Source: Kosakonia pseudosacchari
GTDB taxonomy: Bacteria > Pseudomonadota > Gammaproteobacteria > Enterobacterales > Enterobacteriaceae
Assembly: GCF_900184035.1 (NCBI RefSeq)
Contig: NZ_FXWP01000013.1
Location: 124,001 to 188,000 of the forward strand
Reading direction: 5' to 3'
Length of the DNA stretch: 64,000 nucleotides
The stretch's first letter is position 1, and each line of letters opens with the position of its first letter. Below are positions 8,537-17,136 of the stretch, piece after piece. The position numbers and the translations under genes were made by a program. The notes under the pieces were generated by a model that did not search any database, was not told the origin of the DNA, and saw nothing but the letters and a program-made list of their open reading frames with translations.

Positions 8537-8850
8537 TCCTGACTCCGGTGATTTTTTTCCCCGCTATAGTACACCCGACAACCGTCAGGGCAGGCGCTTT
8601 CACACCATTGTATTTACTTATTTTCCTGGTAACGGGCTGCGCGTGTTGCCGGGCTACGCGATCTGGTAGGTGCGGCTAAAAAGCGCTGCAAACGTGGCAT
8701 GCTGGCGAAAACAGAAAAGAAAAACCCCGCCGGTAAAAAGGGGGCGGCATTGCGGCATCGGCGATATGGAAATTTCACTTAATATTCGCCGCGCACTGCC
8801 GATAACCCCATTTTATGCCCGGGCCGCAATGGGATGATTCGAGGTCGCTG
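8537..8850. other. Intergenic region, divergent promoters expected
   Basis: This interval separates two divergent genes, so it must hold both promoters. I see a GC-rich imperfect repeat (CCCCGCCGG...GGGGGCGGC) near 8725-8750, but no operator or small gene I can support. Confidence 0.4.
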
Positions 8851-10155
8851 ATGGGACTGAATATTTTTAAAGCACACAAGCAAAAAAAAGAAGCAGAAGA
8901 GATTGTGGTGAATGCGCGTTTTAAAGCGCGGCTGGCGGAAGAGGGGCTGGAAGAGGCCAGAAACACCTCTTCCACGCTTATCAATACCTTGCTCGATCAG
9001 AAAAAGCGCTACGCGGATGAGGTTATCCCGCAGGCGTTAACTGTGCTTGAGAAGTGCCAAAAAGTTAACCGGCTGGAGACCAAAGTCTCGCAGGATGTGT
9101 TAGATAATTTTGCCCGCTACGACGCGCCACAATTGCAAACCCAGTCGGTAAAAATGACCGAAATCATTGGCACCGGGGTGAAAGGCACGGCGACCGGCGC
9201 GGCGCTCGCGCTGGGCTCGATGAGCGCGGTGTCGACATTCGGCGCGGCATCTACCGGCACTGCGATCGCGTCGCTTTCCGGCGCCGCCGCCAGTAACGCT
9301 ACGCTTGCCTGGTTTGGCGGCGGCGCGCTTTCCGCCGGTGGCGCAGGAATCGCTGGTGGCACCATGGTGCTGGGCGGCATTGTGCTGGCGCCGGTCGCCA
9401 TTTTCGCGATGCTGAAATACAGCCAGAGCGCGGAAAAAAAGCTCACTGAAGCGTATGAATATCGCAGCGCGGTTAACAAGGAAGTGGCAAAAATCAATGC
9501 GGTGATCGACGTGGCGAAGGCTATTAACCAGCATATTTCGCTGTATGCCTCGACCATTGAAGGCATTGCCCGGCGCCTGCAGACCAGTTACCAGATGCTG
9601 GATCAGGCACTCTCAACCAACGTTGCGCACGAGCGTGTCGTTTTCCTGAAACTCCAGACCGTGCTACTGGTAAAAGCGATGAAACAGTTGCTGGCGATAC
9701 GCCTGGTGGACGATGAAAACAGCCCGACGCCGGAATCGGTAACGGTGGTTTCTCATGCGCAGGCCTTCACCGAGGAGCGTGTGAACACGCTGGTGACGAA
9801 CCTGATTGCCGCAAATGATCACATGACCACGGCCAGCGATGTCTCTTCGCTCGCGCCTGGCGAGCAGAGCGCGCTCTATTTCTGGCTGGCAGATAGCCAG
9901 AAACGCAAAGCGTCTGCCGATGACGATGAACCGTCGTTTCTGGTGTGGATGGTGCTGTGCCTTCTTTTTGGCGCGCTGGGGTATTACCTGCACAGCATTG
10001 AGTGGACTTATACCTCGCTTGTCGCCTTTTTGTTCAGTTTTACCGGTTTTTCCGGGGCGTTAGGTCGTCTGTTTAATTTTGACAGCTCAGGACTGGTGGG
10101 CACGGGCATTCTGGCCCTGATGGGATACGCAGCTTATTTATTCTGGTGGGCATAA
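8851..10155 (+). CDS. Membrane protein of unknown function with glycine-rich hairpin and coiled-coil flanks
   Basis: I do not recognise this 434-residue protein. Residues 1-110 are charged and helical (likely coiled coil). Residues about 115-195 are Gly/Ala/Ser-rich and hydrophobic, with glycine-zipper spacing (ALSAGGAGIAGGTMVLGGIV). Residues 195-340 are again helical, and the C-terminus has two to three membrane segments (LVWMVLCLLFGALGYYL and following). The chosen ATG has GAGG six bases upstream. The next gene begins 1 base after its stop, so the two are likely co-translated partners. Glycine-zipper helices of this kind occur in membrane-inserting and pore-forming proteins, which is only a hint. 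Confidence 0.6.
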   Translation: MGLNIFKAHKQKKEAEEIVVNARFKARLAEEGLEEARNTSSTLINTLLDQKKRYADEVIPQALTVLEKCQKVNRLETKVSQDVLDNFARYDAPQLQTQSVKMTEIIGTGVKGTATGAALALGSMSAVSTFGAASTGTAIASLSGAAASNATLAWFGGGALSAGGAGIAGGTMVLGGIVLAPVAIFAMLKYSQSAEKKLTEAYEYRSAVNKEVAKINAVIDVAKAINQHISLYASTIEGIARRLQTSYQMLDQALSTNVAHERVVFLKLQTVLLVKAMKQLLAIRLVDDENSPTPESVTVVSHAQAFTEERVNTLVTNLIAANDHMTTASDVSSLAPGEQSALYFWLADSQKRKASADDDEPSFLVWMVLCLLFGALGYYLHSIEWTYTSLVAFLFSFTGFSGALGRLFNFDSSGLVGTGILALMGYAAYLFWWA

Positions 10156-10156
10156 G

Positions 10157-10561
10157 ATGAAAGCACTGTTTAACGCCTCGAAAGTGGCGGCAAAAGCGTC
10201 GCCGTTACAGGCGGCATCGGCGGCGAAAGAGATTTTTGACGCCTGGCGTGATCTACAAAAATACCGTGCGGAACAGGAAACGATTCGCCATCAAATCACC
10301 CAGCAAACCGAAGTACAGATTGCGCGTATTCAGGCGCAGAAAGAGGTGTTGTTGCAGGCGTTGAACCAGGATTTCGCGCTGCGCCAGACCTCGCTTACCC
10401 AGACGTTTGCCGTGCTGGATAAAGCGCTGGAAACGAACAATCTGGATCTGTTAGATAAATCGTTAGGCGCGATTGTGGCCATCACCCAGCAATCTTCGGT
10501 GGTGTCGCTGAAATCGTTACATGCCACCTTGCAGGACAGCCGCAACATTATCGACCTGTAA
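10157..10561 (+). CDS. Small coiled-coil protein, partner of the preceding membrane protein
   Basis: A 134-residue, highly helical protein of unknown function. A central heptad-like region (YRAEQETIRHQITQQTEVQ onward, about residues 36-85) suggests a coiled coil, and there is no signal peptide or membrane segment. It starts 1 base after the upstream stop and is followed by a strong terminator, so the two genes form a closed two-gene unit. A cytoplasmic partner or regulator of the membrane protein is the simplest guess. Confidence 0.6.
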   Translation: MKALFNASKVAAKASPLQAASAAKEIFDAWRDLQKYRAEQETIRHQITQQTEVQIARIQAQKEVLLQALNQDFALRQTSLTQTFAVLDKALETNNLDLLDKSLGAIVAITQQSSVVSLKSLHATLQDSRNIIDL

Positions 10562-10566
10562 GCCCG

Positions 10567-10602
10567 CTTCGCGCCAGAACAGTGCCACGTTCTGGCGCGA
10601 AG
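10567..10602. terminator. Strong bidirectional hairpin terminator
   Basis: A perfect 14-bp stem (CTTCGCGCCAGAAC with its complement) and an 8-base loop sit between the convergent ends at 10561 and 10607. The flanks have only short T runs on each strand. Confidence 0.7.
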
Positions 10603-10606
10603 GCTT

Positions 10607-11365
10607 TCACAAAAAGTGGATATGCTTTTTACCGTGATCGGGTGAGATCTCAATGCGTGCCCGCACCTGAAACACCTCGGCCAGCATGGCTTCCGTGAGC
10701 ACGTCATCCGGCGTGCCGCGCGCCACAATTTGCCCTTTTTGCATCACGACCAGCGCATCGCAGAACATCGCCGCGTGGTTCAAATCATGGATCGCGACAA
10801 TGCTGGTCACCGGCAGTTCGCTGATAAGGCGCATTAACTGCATTTGATGGTGGATATCGAGATGGTTGGTTGGCTCGTCGAGCAAAATTTCGCTCGGCGC
10901 TTGCGCCAGCGCACGGGCAATATGGACCCGCTGGCGTTCGCCGCCGGAGAGACTTTGCCAGCCCTGCTCGCTGTGCTCCAGCATGCCCACGCGGTCAAGC
11001 GCCGCGGTCACTATCTCATCATCGTTGTGCGACCACGGGCTAAAGGGCGAGTGGTGCGGAATGCGCCCCAGCTTTACCACATCACGCACGCGAATGTTGG
11101 CTTCCGTTGCCGCATGCTGCTCAACAAACGCCACCCGCTGCGCCAGCGCTTTTTTTCTCAGCGTTGCGACATCGTGGCCATCCAGCATCACGCTGCCGTC
11201 ATCCGGACGGCGCAGCCCGGCCAGAATGCGTAGCAGCGAGGATTTCCCTGAACCATTCGGCCCCAGCAAGCCCAGTGTCTGGCCCCTGGCTACCTCAAGC
11301 GAGACGTTATCGACAATGGTTTTTTTCCCTGCCCGCCAGCAGAGATTTTTGGCGCTGATACTCAT
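10607..11365 (-). CDS. Iron-siderophore ABC transporter ATPase (FecE/FepC type)
   Basis: A 252-residue nucleotide-binding subunit. Walker A is GPNGSGKSS, the signature LSGGERQR, Walker B EILLDEPTNHLD and the switch His is in AIHDLNHA. This combination is typical of the FecE/FhuC/BtuD class. It is the last gene of a three-gene operon; its ATG overlaps the permease stop by 4 bases. The permease and binding-protein neighbours and the Fur-like site upstream point to ferric-siderophore rather than cobalamin import. Confidence 0.88.
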   Translation of the reverse strand: MSISAKNLCWRAGKKTIVDNVSLEVARGQTLGLLGPNGSGKSSLLRILAGLRRPDDGSVMLDGHDVATLRKKALAQRVAFVEQHAATEANIRVRDVVKLGRIPHHSPFSPWSHNDDEIVTAALDRVGMLEHSEQGWQSLSGGERQRVHIARALAQAPSEILLDEPTNHLDIHHQMQLMRLISELPVTSIVAIHDLNHAAMFCDALVVMQKGQIVARGTPDDVLTEAMLAEVFQVRARIEISPDHGKKHIHFL

Positions 11366-12402
11366 GCGAATTTCCTTGAGCGATAGAGAATAACCGCAAA
11401 GAACGGCACGCCCACCAGCGCGGTGACCACGCCAACCGGCAGGCTTTGCGGGGCAATCAGCGTGCGCGAGGCAATATCCGCCAGCACCATCAAAATCGCA
11501 CCAGCCATCGCACACGCCACCAGTAACTGGCGGTGCAGCGGCCCAATGAAATAGCGCATGACATGCGGCACGACCAGGCCCACAAAGCCAATGGAACCCG
11601 CCATGCTGACAATGGTGGCGGTGATGAGCGCGGTAACGGAAAAGAGGATCAAGCGTACCGCGCCTACCGGAATGCCCAGCGAGGCGGCCGCGTCATCGCC
11701 AAAAGTAAAAGCGTCCAGCGCTTTGGCGTGAAAGAGACACGCCAGCAGGCCAATGATAACCACGACTAATACCAGCTGGAATTCCGGCCAGCGCACGCCG
11801 CTGAAACTGCCCAGCAGCCAGAACATCACATCCCGCGCTTGCTGCGCGCTGGCGGAGGTGCTGATGCTGTACGCGGTGATGGCGTTGAAAAGCTGGGAAG
11901 CCGCAACCCCGGCGAGAATGGTGCGTTCATTGCCACCGCGCGCGCCGTTAGTCAGCACAGCGACAAACAAAAAGGCGGCAAACGCGCCGACAAACGCCCC
12001 GGCGGAGAGCGACACCGCGCCCGCGCCGAGACCTAACACCACCACCGATACCGCGCCGGTAGACGCCCCGGCGGAAACGCCCAGCACATAAGGTTCTGCC
12101 AGCGCGTTTTTCAGCAGGCTTTGCAGCACCGCGCCGCAAATCGCTAACCCGGCACCGCAGCAGGCGGCAACCAGCGCACGGCTCAGGCGGAAGTCCCAAA
12201 TCACCGTTTCATGAATACGGTTTAGCGGCTCACTGGTCAGCCCCAGTTTGTTACTGACGGCGTAAAAGGTGGTTCTGAGCGGAATCGCCAGTTCACCCAC
12301 GCCGACGCTGACGGCAATCACCAGCCCGAGCAGCAACAGCGATAACAGCAAGAGCACAACGTGCTGCGCTTTTTTAAGCAGAGCCGGTGAGGGCGTGGTC
12401 AT
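11362..12402 (-). CDS. Iron-siderophore ABC transporter permease (FecCD family)
   Basis: A 346-residue permease with about ten membrane helices. Family hallmarks include RLSRALVAACCGAGLAICG near residue 55, LAEPYVLGVSAGASTGA near 95 and GSIGFVGLVVPHVMRYFIG near 270, the coupling-helix region. A single gene covers the permease function, so it probably works as a homodimer (FecCD-type, BtuC-like). It overlaps both neighbours by 4 bases. Confidence 0.88.
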   Translation of the reverse strand: MTTPSPALLKKAQHVVLLLLSLLLLGLVIAVSVGVGELAIPLRTTFYAVSNKLGLTSEPLNRIHETVIWDFRLSRALVAACCGAGLAICGAVLQSLLKNALAEPYVLGVSAGASTGAVSVVVLGLGAGAVSLSAGAFVGAFAAFLFVAVLTNGARGGNERTILAGVAASQLFNAITAYSISTSASAQQARDVMFWLLGSFSGVRWPEFQLVLVVVIIGLLACLFHAKALDAFTFGDDAAASLGIPVGAVRLILFSVTALITATIVSMAGSIGFVGLVVPHVMRYFIGPLHRQLLVACAMAGAILMVLADIASRTLIAPQSLPVGVVTALVGVPFFAVILYRSRKFA

Positions 12403-13412
12403 TTATCCAGCCCCAGCTTCTCCAGTTGCGCGCCCACCTGTTCTGCGCCGTAGAACGTGCGGATGGTCGGGTTCATCGCCTGGCCGTCCATCACCACGAT
12501 ATGACCTTTTTTCACCGCCTCAAGCTGGCTGACCGCCGGATCGCTTTTCAGGAATTTGATCTTCTCTTCCGCGCTGTCCAGCGCCCAGCGGTTACGATCG
12601 AGACTGGAGACAACAATCACGTCCGGGTTAGATGCAATAATGCTTTCCCAACTGAGCGTCGGCCATTCGCTTTCTGAGGTGATAGCGCTGTGCCCGCCAA
12701 GCAGGCTGGCGATATAACCGGAAGCGCTGTTCTTGCCGCCGACATAAGCATCCGCCGAGGGCGATGCGCTGGAGAACCAGAAAACAAATGACAGGTTTTT
12801 CTTGCCGTGGCCGAACTTGCTGCGCAGCGCTTCTTCACGCTGTTTGAACTCAGCAATCAGCTTTTCTCCGCGATCCTGCACATCGAAAATTTCGGCCAGA
12901 TCGCTGATCTCTTTGTACAGCAGTGATGGATTCCACAAGGTATGGCGGCTGCCGTAAATATCGCCGTTATCCTGTTTGGTTGCGCAGACGCCCGGCGAGA
13001 GATAACTGTTTGCGCCAATGGCGGATAAATCCTCGCGCTTCGCCACTTTGCTGTCCGGCCCCAGCAGGATCGGCAACTGAGCGGCTACGAAATCGGGCTC
13101 CTGGGCAATGATCGACTCAAGCGTTGGGATCTCGACCGTCAGCACTTTCACTTTGGCATTCTGCGCGGCCAGCTGCGGCAGCACTTTGGTCGGCCAGAAC
13201 GCGCTGGCAACCATTTTGTCCTGCAAGCCGAGCAGCAGCATAATTTCTGCCGTGTTTTGCCCCAGCGCGACCACGCGCTGCGGCGCTTTGTCGAACGTAA
13301 CCTGCACACCACAGTTTTCAATGGTCAGCGGATAATGGGTGGCTTGCGCCAGTGCTGAACCCGCAAACAACATCCCCAGTGCAAACAACGATTTTTTAAA
13401 CATTGGCATCAT
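12399..13412 (-). CDS. Periplasmic iron-siderophore-binding protein (FecB/FepB-like)
   Basis: A class III solute-binding protein of about 337 residues. After a signal peptide (MPMFKKSLFALGMLFAGSALAQA) the mature part shows the two-lobe pattern VVALGQNTAEIMLLLGLQDKMV, with IPTLESIIAQEPDFVAA in the first lobe. Three consecutive ATG codons lie at 13407-13415; the middle one is best spaced from AAGG. Position and family suggest ferric-siderophore import with the two downstream genes. The ligand is not evident; two Cys residues (about 175 bp apart in the gene) could form a disulfide. Confidence 0.82.
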   Translation of the reverse strand: MMPMFKKSLFALGMLFAGSALAQATHYPLTIENCGVQVTFDKAPQRVVALGQNTAEIMLLLGLQDKMVASAFWPTKVLPQLAAQNAKVKVLTVEIPTLESIIAQEPDFVAAQLPILLGPDSKVAKREDLSAIGANSYLSPGVCATKQDNGDIYGSRHTLWNPSLLYKEISDLAEIFDVQDRGEKLIAEFKQREEALRSKFGHGKKNLSFVFWFSSASPSADAYVGGKNSASGYIASLLGGHSAITSESEWPTLSWESIIASNPDVIVVSSLDRNRWALDSAEEKIKFLKSDPAVSQLEAVKKGHIVVMDGQAMNPTIRTFYGAEQVGAQLEKLGLDK

Positions 13413-13438
13413 CATGACCTTGAGAAAGAGTAGTTTTT

Positions 13439-13457
13439 GTAAATGCAAATCATTCTT
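13439..13457. promoter_or_regulatory. Candidate Fur box
   Basis: GTAAATGCAAATCATTCTT matches 13 of 19 positions of GATAATGATAATCATTATC, including the AATCATT core. It lies between the divergent binding-protein and MFS genes, about 27-45 bp upstream of the former. Iron repression of this transporter is thus likely. Confidence 0.55.
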
Positions 13458-13609
13458 ATGGCGGCTCTTATACCGAGCGGCATGGGCCTTGTCAATATGG
13501 GGAATTATCAATAAAGACCTTGTTTTTACTGTGTATTTAAAGAGAGTTGCCAGCAGGAAATTTCCCCGGTATTAAAGACCCTTGCACGTTTTGCTGACCT
13601 GGACCGTCC

Positions 13610-14851
13610 ATGCTTGCCCAAATTTCTGCCTCGCCGAAAGTGACCTCGCCGTACCTGCTCGCCGGCAGCCAGCTGATTTTTAATATCGGTTTTTATGCCG
13701 TGGTGCCATTTCTGGCGATCTATCTGCGCGATGATTTGCTGCTTTCCGGTTCGCTGATTGGCTTGATCATCGGCCTGCGCACATTCTCCCAGCAGGGAAT
13801 GTTTTTATTAGGTGGCGCGTTATCGGACCGCTTTGGCGCAAGGGTCATTATTTTGTGCGGCTGCGTGGTGCGCATCAGCGGCTATCTGCTGCTGGCATTT
13901 GGCGGTGAACTGCTGCCGGTGGTGCTGGGTGCCTGTTTAACCGGTGTTGGCGGGGCGCTGTTTTCTCCGGCTATCGAAGCGTTGCTGGCGAAAGCGGGCA
14001 CACAAAGTGAAAAAGCGGGAAAACGCAGCCGCGCAGAGTGGTTCGCGCTGTTCGCCATTTGCGGCGAGCTGGGCACGGTGCTCGGGCCACTGCTGGGTTC
14101 GCTGCTAGCCGGTTTTGGTTTTCAGCGCGTGGCGCTGGCCGGGGCGGGCGTATTTGTCGTGGCTCTGCTGGTGCTCTTTTTCTGCCTGCCGGGCGGCAAC
14201 GGGAAAACGGAAACGCTGCATATGCTGCCGTGGTGGAAAACCTTTCGCAAACCGCGTTTTGTCGCGTTTATGGTGGCCTACAGCGCTTATCTGTTCAGCT
14301 ATAACCAGCTTTACCTGGCGTTGCCGGTTGAACTGAGCCGCTCGGGCAGCAGCGAGAAAACTCTCGGTCCGCTCTTTATGCTGGCCTCGGTACTGATCAT
14401 CACGTTACAGATGCCGCTGGCGCGGCTTGCCCGCCGTATTGGCGCGGCACGCATGTTGCCGGTGGGGTTTGCACTACTGGCAGCGTCATTTATCAGCGTC
14501 GCACTGTTTGCCGCGACACCGGCGCCGGAAAACTGGCAGCGCTATGTACCAGCCGCCTGCATGGTGACGCTGTTAACGCTCGGGCAAATGTTGATTGTTC
14601 CGGTGGGGAAAGATCTGGTGCCGTGGTTTGCGGATAACCAGAACCTCGGCGCGCATTATGGCGCACTGGCGTCGATGGGGGGCGTCACGGTGCTGGCGGG
14701 AAACTTCCTGTTAGGCGGGCAACTGGATAACGCACTACTCCCTTCTGCGGCGGCGAGTGTCGCCTGGATGTGGCTGGCGCTGATCCCGTCGCTCAGCGCA
14801 CTGGCCATGATATTTATCTGCCGCCCGATGGCGAAACACGTCGGACGTTAG
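13610..14851 (+). CDS. Major facilitator superfamily transporter, possibly siderophore or drug efflux
   Basis: A 413-residue, twelve-helix MFS protein. The loop 2-3 motif is seen as GGALSDRFGARVI near residue 70 and a GxxxGPLLG motif in helix 5 (GELGTVLGPLLGSLL) near 145, the latter usual in antiporters. It is divergent from an iron-siderophore ABC operon with a candidate Fur box between them, which suggests export or handling of a siderophore, as for EntS. The family also contains drug exporters such as MdtH, so this is not certain. Confidence 0.75.
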   Translation: MLAQISASPKVTSPYLLAGSQLIFNIGFYAVVPFLAIYLRDDLLLSGSLIGLIIGLRTFSQQGMFLLGGALSDRFGARVIILCGCVVRISGYLLLAFGGELLPVVLGACLTGVGGALFSPAIEALLAKAGTQSEKAGKRSRAEWFALFAICGELGTVLGPLLGSLLAGFGFQRVALAGAGVFVVALLVLFFCLPGGNGKTETLHMLPWWKTFRKPRFVAFMVAYSAYLFSYNQLYLALPVELSRSGSSEKTLGPLFMLASVLIITLQMPLARLARRIGAARMLPVGFALLAASFISVALFAATPAPENWQRYVPAACMVTLLTLGQMLIVPVGKDLVPWFADNQNLGAHYGALASMGGVTVLAGNFLLGGQLDNALLPSAAASVAWMWLALIPSLSALAMIFICRPMAKHVGR

Positions 14852-14946
14852 CTGCCCGGCGTGGCGTAACCGCCAGCGATAAACCACGTCAGAAAGGCGA
14901 CGGCGACAATAAAAACCAGGATAGGAAACGCAATACCAATTCTCAT
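14848..14946 (-). CDS. yoaK: YoaK-like 32-residue membrane protein
   Basis: A 33-codon reading frame, MRIGIAFPILVFIVAVAFLT followed by WFIAGGYATPGS, closely matches my recollection of E. coli YoaK (MRIGIIFPVV...GGYAAPGA), a single-span inner-membrane microprotein of unknown role. GAGG lies 4-5 bases before the ATG. The gene ends inside the last codons of the convergent MFS gene, overlapping it by 4 bases. One hydrophobic helix covers residues 4-24. Confidence 0.8.
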   Translation of the reverse strand: MRIGIAFPILVFIVAVAFLTWFIAGGYATPGS

Positions 14947-15050
14947 AACACCTCGTTACGCTGTCGCCAGCATGAGTACGCACCAAACCGCATCGTCTGC
15001 GGGCAGACAACGTTAGCACAAACGCGGGCAAAAAATTACCGCATCAGCGG

Positions 15051-15284
15051 TTAAAAACGGCTTTGATTTGCCTGCTCGACGGTAATTTTCAGGTAGCTAC
15101 TGGCGATGTGTTCGCGGAAATAGTTTTCCTGCTCGTGGCTCATCAAAAAGGCCTGCCAGGTTTTAGGCGGCACGCCAAGATATTGCTCAACCCGGCCATT
15201 GCTGTGTTCAAGCTCAAGTACGCTGGAGTTTGGATCGTATCCGGCGGCGCGCAGCGCGCGGCAGGAAAGGGGATGTCTTTTCAT
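15051..15284 (-). CDS. KTSC domain protein
   Basis: A 77-residue protein with the KTSC-domain layout: AAGYDPNSSVLELEHSNGRVEQYLGVP, then YFREHIASSYL. KTSC domains are small beta-rich units found alone or in larger proteins, and their function is not established (association with lysyl-tRNA synthetase-like and nucleic-acid contexts has been suggested). The motif SxxL-x-V(D/E)F-x-x-G-x-x-Y-x-Y-x-x-V-P is recognisable. It is monocistronic. Confidence 0.75.
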   Translation of the reverse strand: MKRHPLSCRALRAAGYDPNSSVLELEHSNGRVEQYLGVPPKTWQAFLMSHEQENYFREHIASSYLKITVEQANQSRF

Positions 15285-15684
15285 AATGTGTTCTGCTCAA
15301 CGTCAATGTCAAAGTTGCACTTCTGTTATTGCTATCGGCAGCGCGTGCAGAAAATTTACACTGCGGCCAGGGATTTAGCGCCGTGCCGTTTAGCCCGCGT
15401 TTATTAAAAAGGTGTGTCAGACGCAGCACGGGGGAGCTATTTTCTGTGTATCGCGTGGTGTCGCGGTGTGAAGCAGACGCAGGCAGCACGTTTCACCGCA
15501 TGATCGCAGCCGTCCGGATCATCGGGCAGATGAAATGCACGTGTTCATGCTTCAGCGCGGCAAACCGCAATGGCGCAGGTTGATGAAAAGGGAATAGCCC
15601 GGTGCAGTGGTGTCATGGACTGATCCACACGTTAAACCGTGCCTTCACGAAGCAGGAGAGCACGGTTTTCGCGGCGAGCGGCGG
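15285..15684. other. Gene-poor interval; possible relic with a signal-peptide-like start
   Basis: No convincing gene. On the plus strand, roughly 15309-15583, a frame reads KVALLLLLSAARAENLHCGQ and onward, which looks like a signal peptide followed by a Cys-containing region. It has no ATG or GTG and follows closely on a stop, so it may be a relic. Confidence 0.25.
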
Positions 15685-16164
15685 TCAGCTAAGTAACGAG
15701 ATCCAGTCGCTGGGGATATCCGTAAAGAAGGTGGCTTCCTGCGTGGCCGTTCTTGTGCCCACGATAACGTATTGGCTCAAATCAGGGTTCACGTCGGTTA
15801 AAATATAGTACGGCTTGCGCCCATACATATGCCCCTGATCGGGCAATTGTGCTCCCACGCTGCCATCGAGATTAAATTCAAAAAACAGCGCACTCTGTGG
15901 GGCGGTGATGCGATATTTATGTGTGCCATAGGAGGCACCATCTTCAATACATGAGGTCGAGACAGAATCGCCTTTGGCATTACTGATGATATAACCGCCA
16001 ATATCCGCGAGGCTTTTAAAACCATTGGTGACAATAAGCTGCTGAATATAGGCAATAGCCTGGGCAGGTGTTCGCCCCCGGCACGATTCAATGCGCGGCT
16101 GGAATCCTGCTTTTTGTATTTCTGAAATGACGCGGTTATCGCCGCGATAATAAATAGATGGCAT
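15685..16164 (-). CDS. Enterotoxin-A/pertussis-like mono-ADP-ribosyltransferase domain protein (candidate)
   Basis: A 159-residue protein that opens with IYYRGDNRVISEIQKAGFQP. This matches the start of the cholera/heat-labile enterotoxin A and pertussis S1 fold (YRADSRPPDEIKRSGG...), with the catalytic Arg at residue 7. A Ser-Thr-Ser motif follows at 69-71 (DSVSTSC). Near the end, TQEATFFTDIPSDWI lines up with the EQEVSALGGIPYSQI region of heat-labile toxin, placing Glu143 at the catalytic Glu; the first Glu of the ExE pair is Thr141 here. There is no signal peptide and no B-subunit gene. Start ATG has GAGGAGA upstream. Activity and target are unknown. Confidence 0.6.
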   Translation of the reverse strand: MPSIYYRGDNRVISEIQKAGFQPRIESCRGRTPAQAIAYIQQLIVTNGFKSLADIGGYIISNAKGDSVSTSCIEDGASYGTHKYRITAPQSALFFEFNLDGSVGAQLPDQGHMYGRKPYYILTDVNPDLSQYVIVGTRTATQEATFFTDIPSDWISLLS

Positions 16165-16635
16165 CTCTGTATCTCCTCATGATTACGATGGGGTTTATCG
16201 TACGGTGCAAGCGTTTAATGTTGCTTTATCGGGTGCACAATCAAAATTAAAAAACAGCATGCTTCTCATTGGTGATATGTGCTCTGTATAGCGGAGTTGT
16301 ATTTATATCAACGTATTTTGTTGAAGGTTTAAATATTACCCGCTGCCGCATTATTATCCGATAACTACTTAAAGATAACGGGGGGAATAAAAAAACAAAT
16401 CGGGCTTTTGGCGTAGACCTTTTATCCGGGCGTGGAAACTATTCATCTGCCTGCATCACCTCTGCGCTTTGCGGGCAAAGAACACACATAATTACATCGG
16501 TTGCAATTAACGTAACTAACTGAGTGAAATGCGAAAAATATTGATGTGGTAATGCAAAAAACTTAAAAAATGCTGGTGAAAGAACGCCACGCTTTTATCG
16601 GGTGCAAAGAATTGTTCTTTGCACCAAAGGTCTGT
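16165..16635. other. AT-rich intergenic region
   Basis: About 470 bases of low G+C with no reading frame I can support and no clear repeat. It carries the promoter of the ART-like gene and part of what looks like an acquired segment. Confidence 0.4.
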
Positions 16636-17136
16636 TTATTCGTCGTGTTGAGTAGACGCGACAGAAGTTTTTTCCGTGTGCAGTTTTATAAATAGATGCA
16701 CAACAGGGATGGCGTAAACCACAAACAACAGACAGTTAACGGCAAATAACAGTAAGGTGTAGCTATCGACCGTCAGGAGGATGTCTAATGAGAAGATTCG
16801 TAATATTACATCCAGTATTAACCTGGATAACAGGCTGGAAAGGTAATAGTGGGCGTAAGCAAGAAACAGAAAACAGAACAAAAGCGTGTAGTTATCGCTA
16901 TCGTTTGTTTTACTTATTCTGAATGAGGCATAGTAACGGTTTATTAAAAATCCTATTTCTTTATTATTCGATACAAATAACAGCACTGCAAACACCGAAC
17001 ACATGACTATTATGAAAATATTCTGCACCTGGTTCGTAAGGGGTAAGTCTGCCATCACCGTATAATAGGAGTAAGCGTAATAGCCAATGGATAAAACAGA
17101 CAGCAGTAACAAAATTTTTCGTATCATTTTTCTCAT
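16636..17136 (-). CDS. Membrane protein of unknown function
   Basis: A very hydrophobic protein of about 166 residues with four to five predicted membrane helices (IRKILLLLSVLSIGYYAY; NIFIIVMCSVFAVLLFV; LLFCFLFLAYAHYYLSSLL; LLLFAVNCLLFVVYAIPVVHLF). The start is ambiguous: a TTG at 17181 would add 15 residues and an ATG at 17127 would remove three. Codon use and A+T content differ from flanking core genes, suggesting acquisition. No family is recognised; proximity to the ART-like gene does not prove a link. Confidence 0.5.
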   Translation of the reverse strand: MRKMIRKILLLLSVLSIGYYAYSYYTVMADLPLTNQVQNIFIIVMCSVFAVLLFVSNNKEIGFLINRYYASFRISKTNDSDNYTLLFCFLFLAYAHYYLSSLLSRLILDVILRIFSLDILLTVDSYTLLLFAVNCLLFVVYAIPVVHLFIKLHTEKTSVASTQHDE

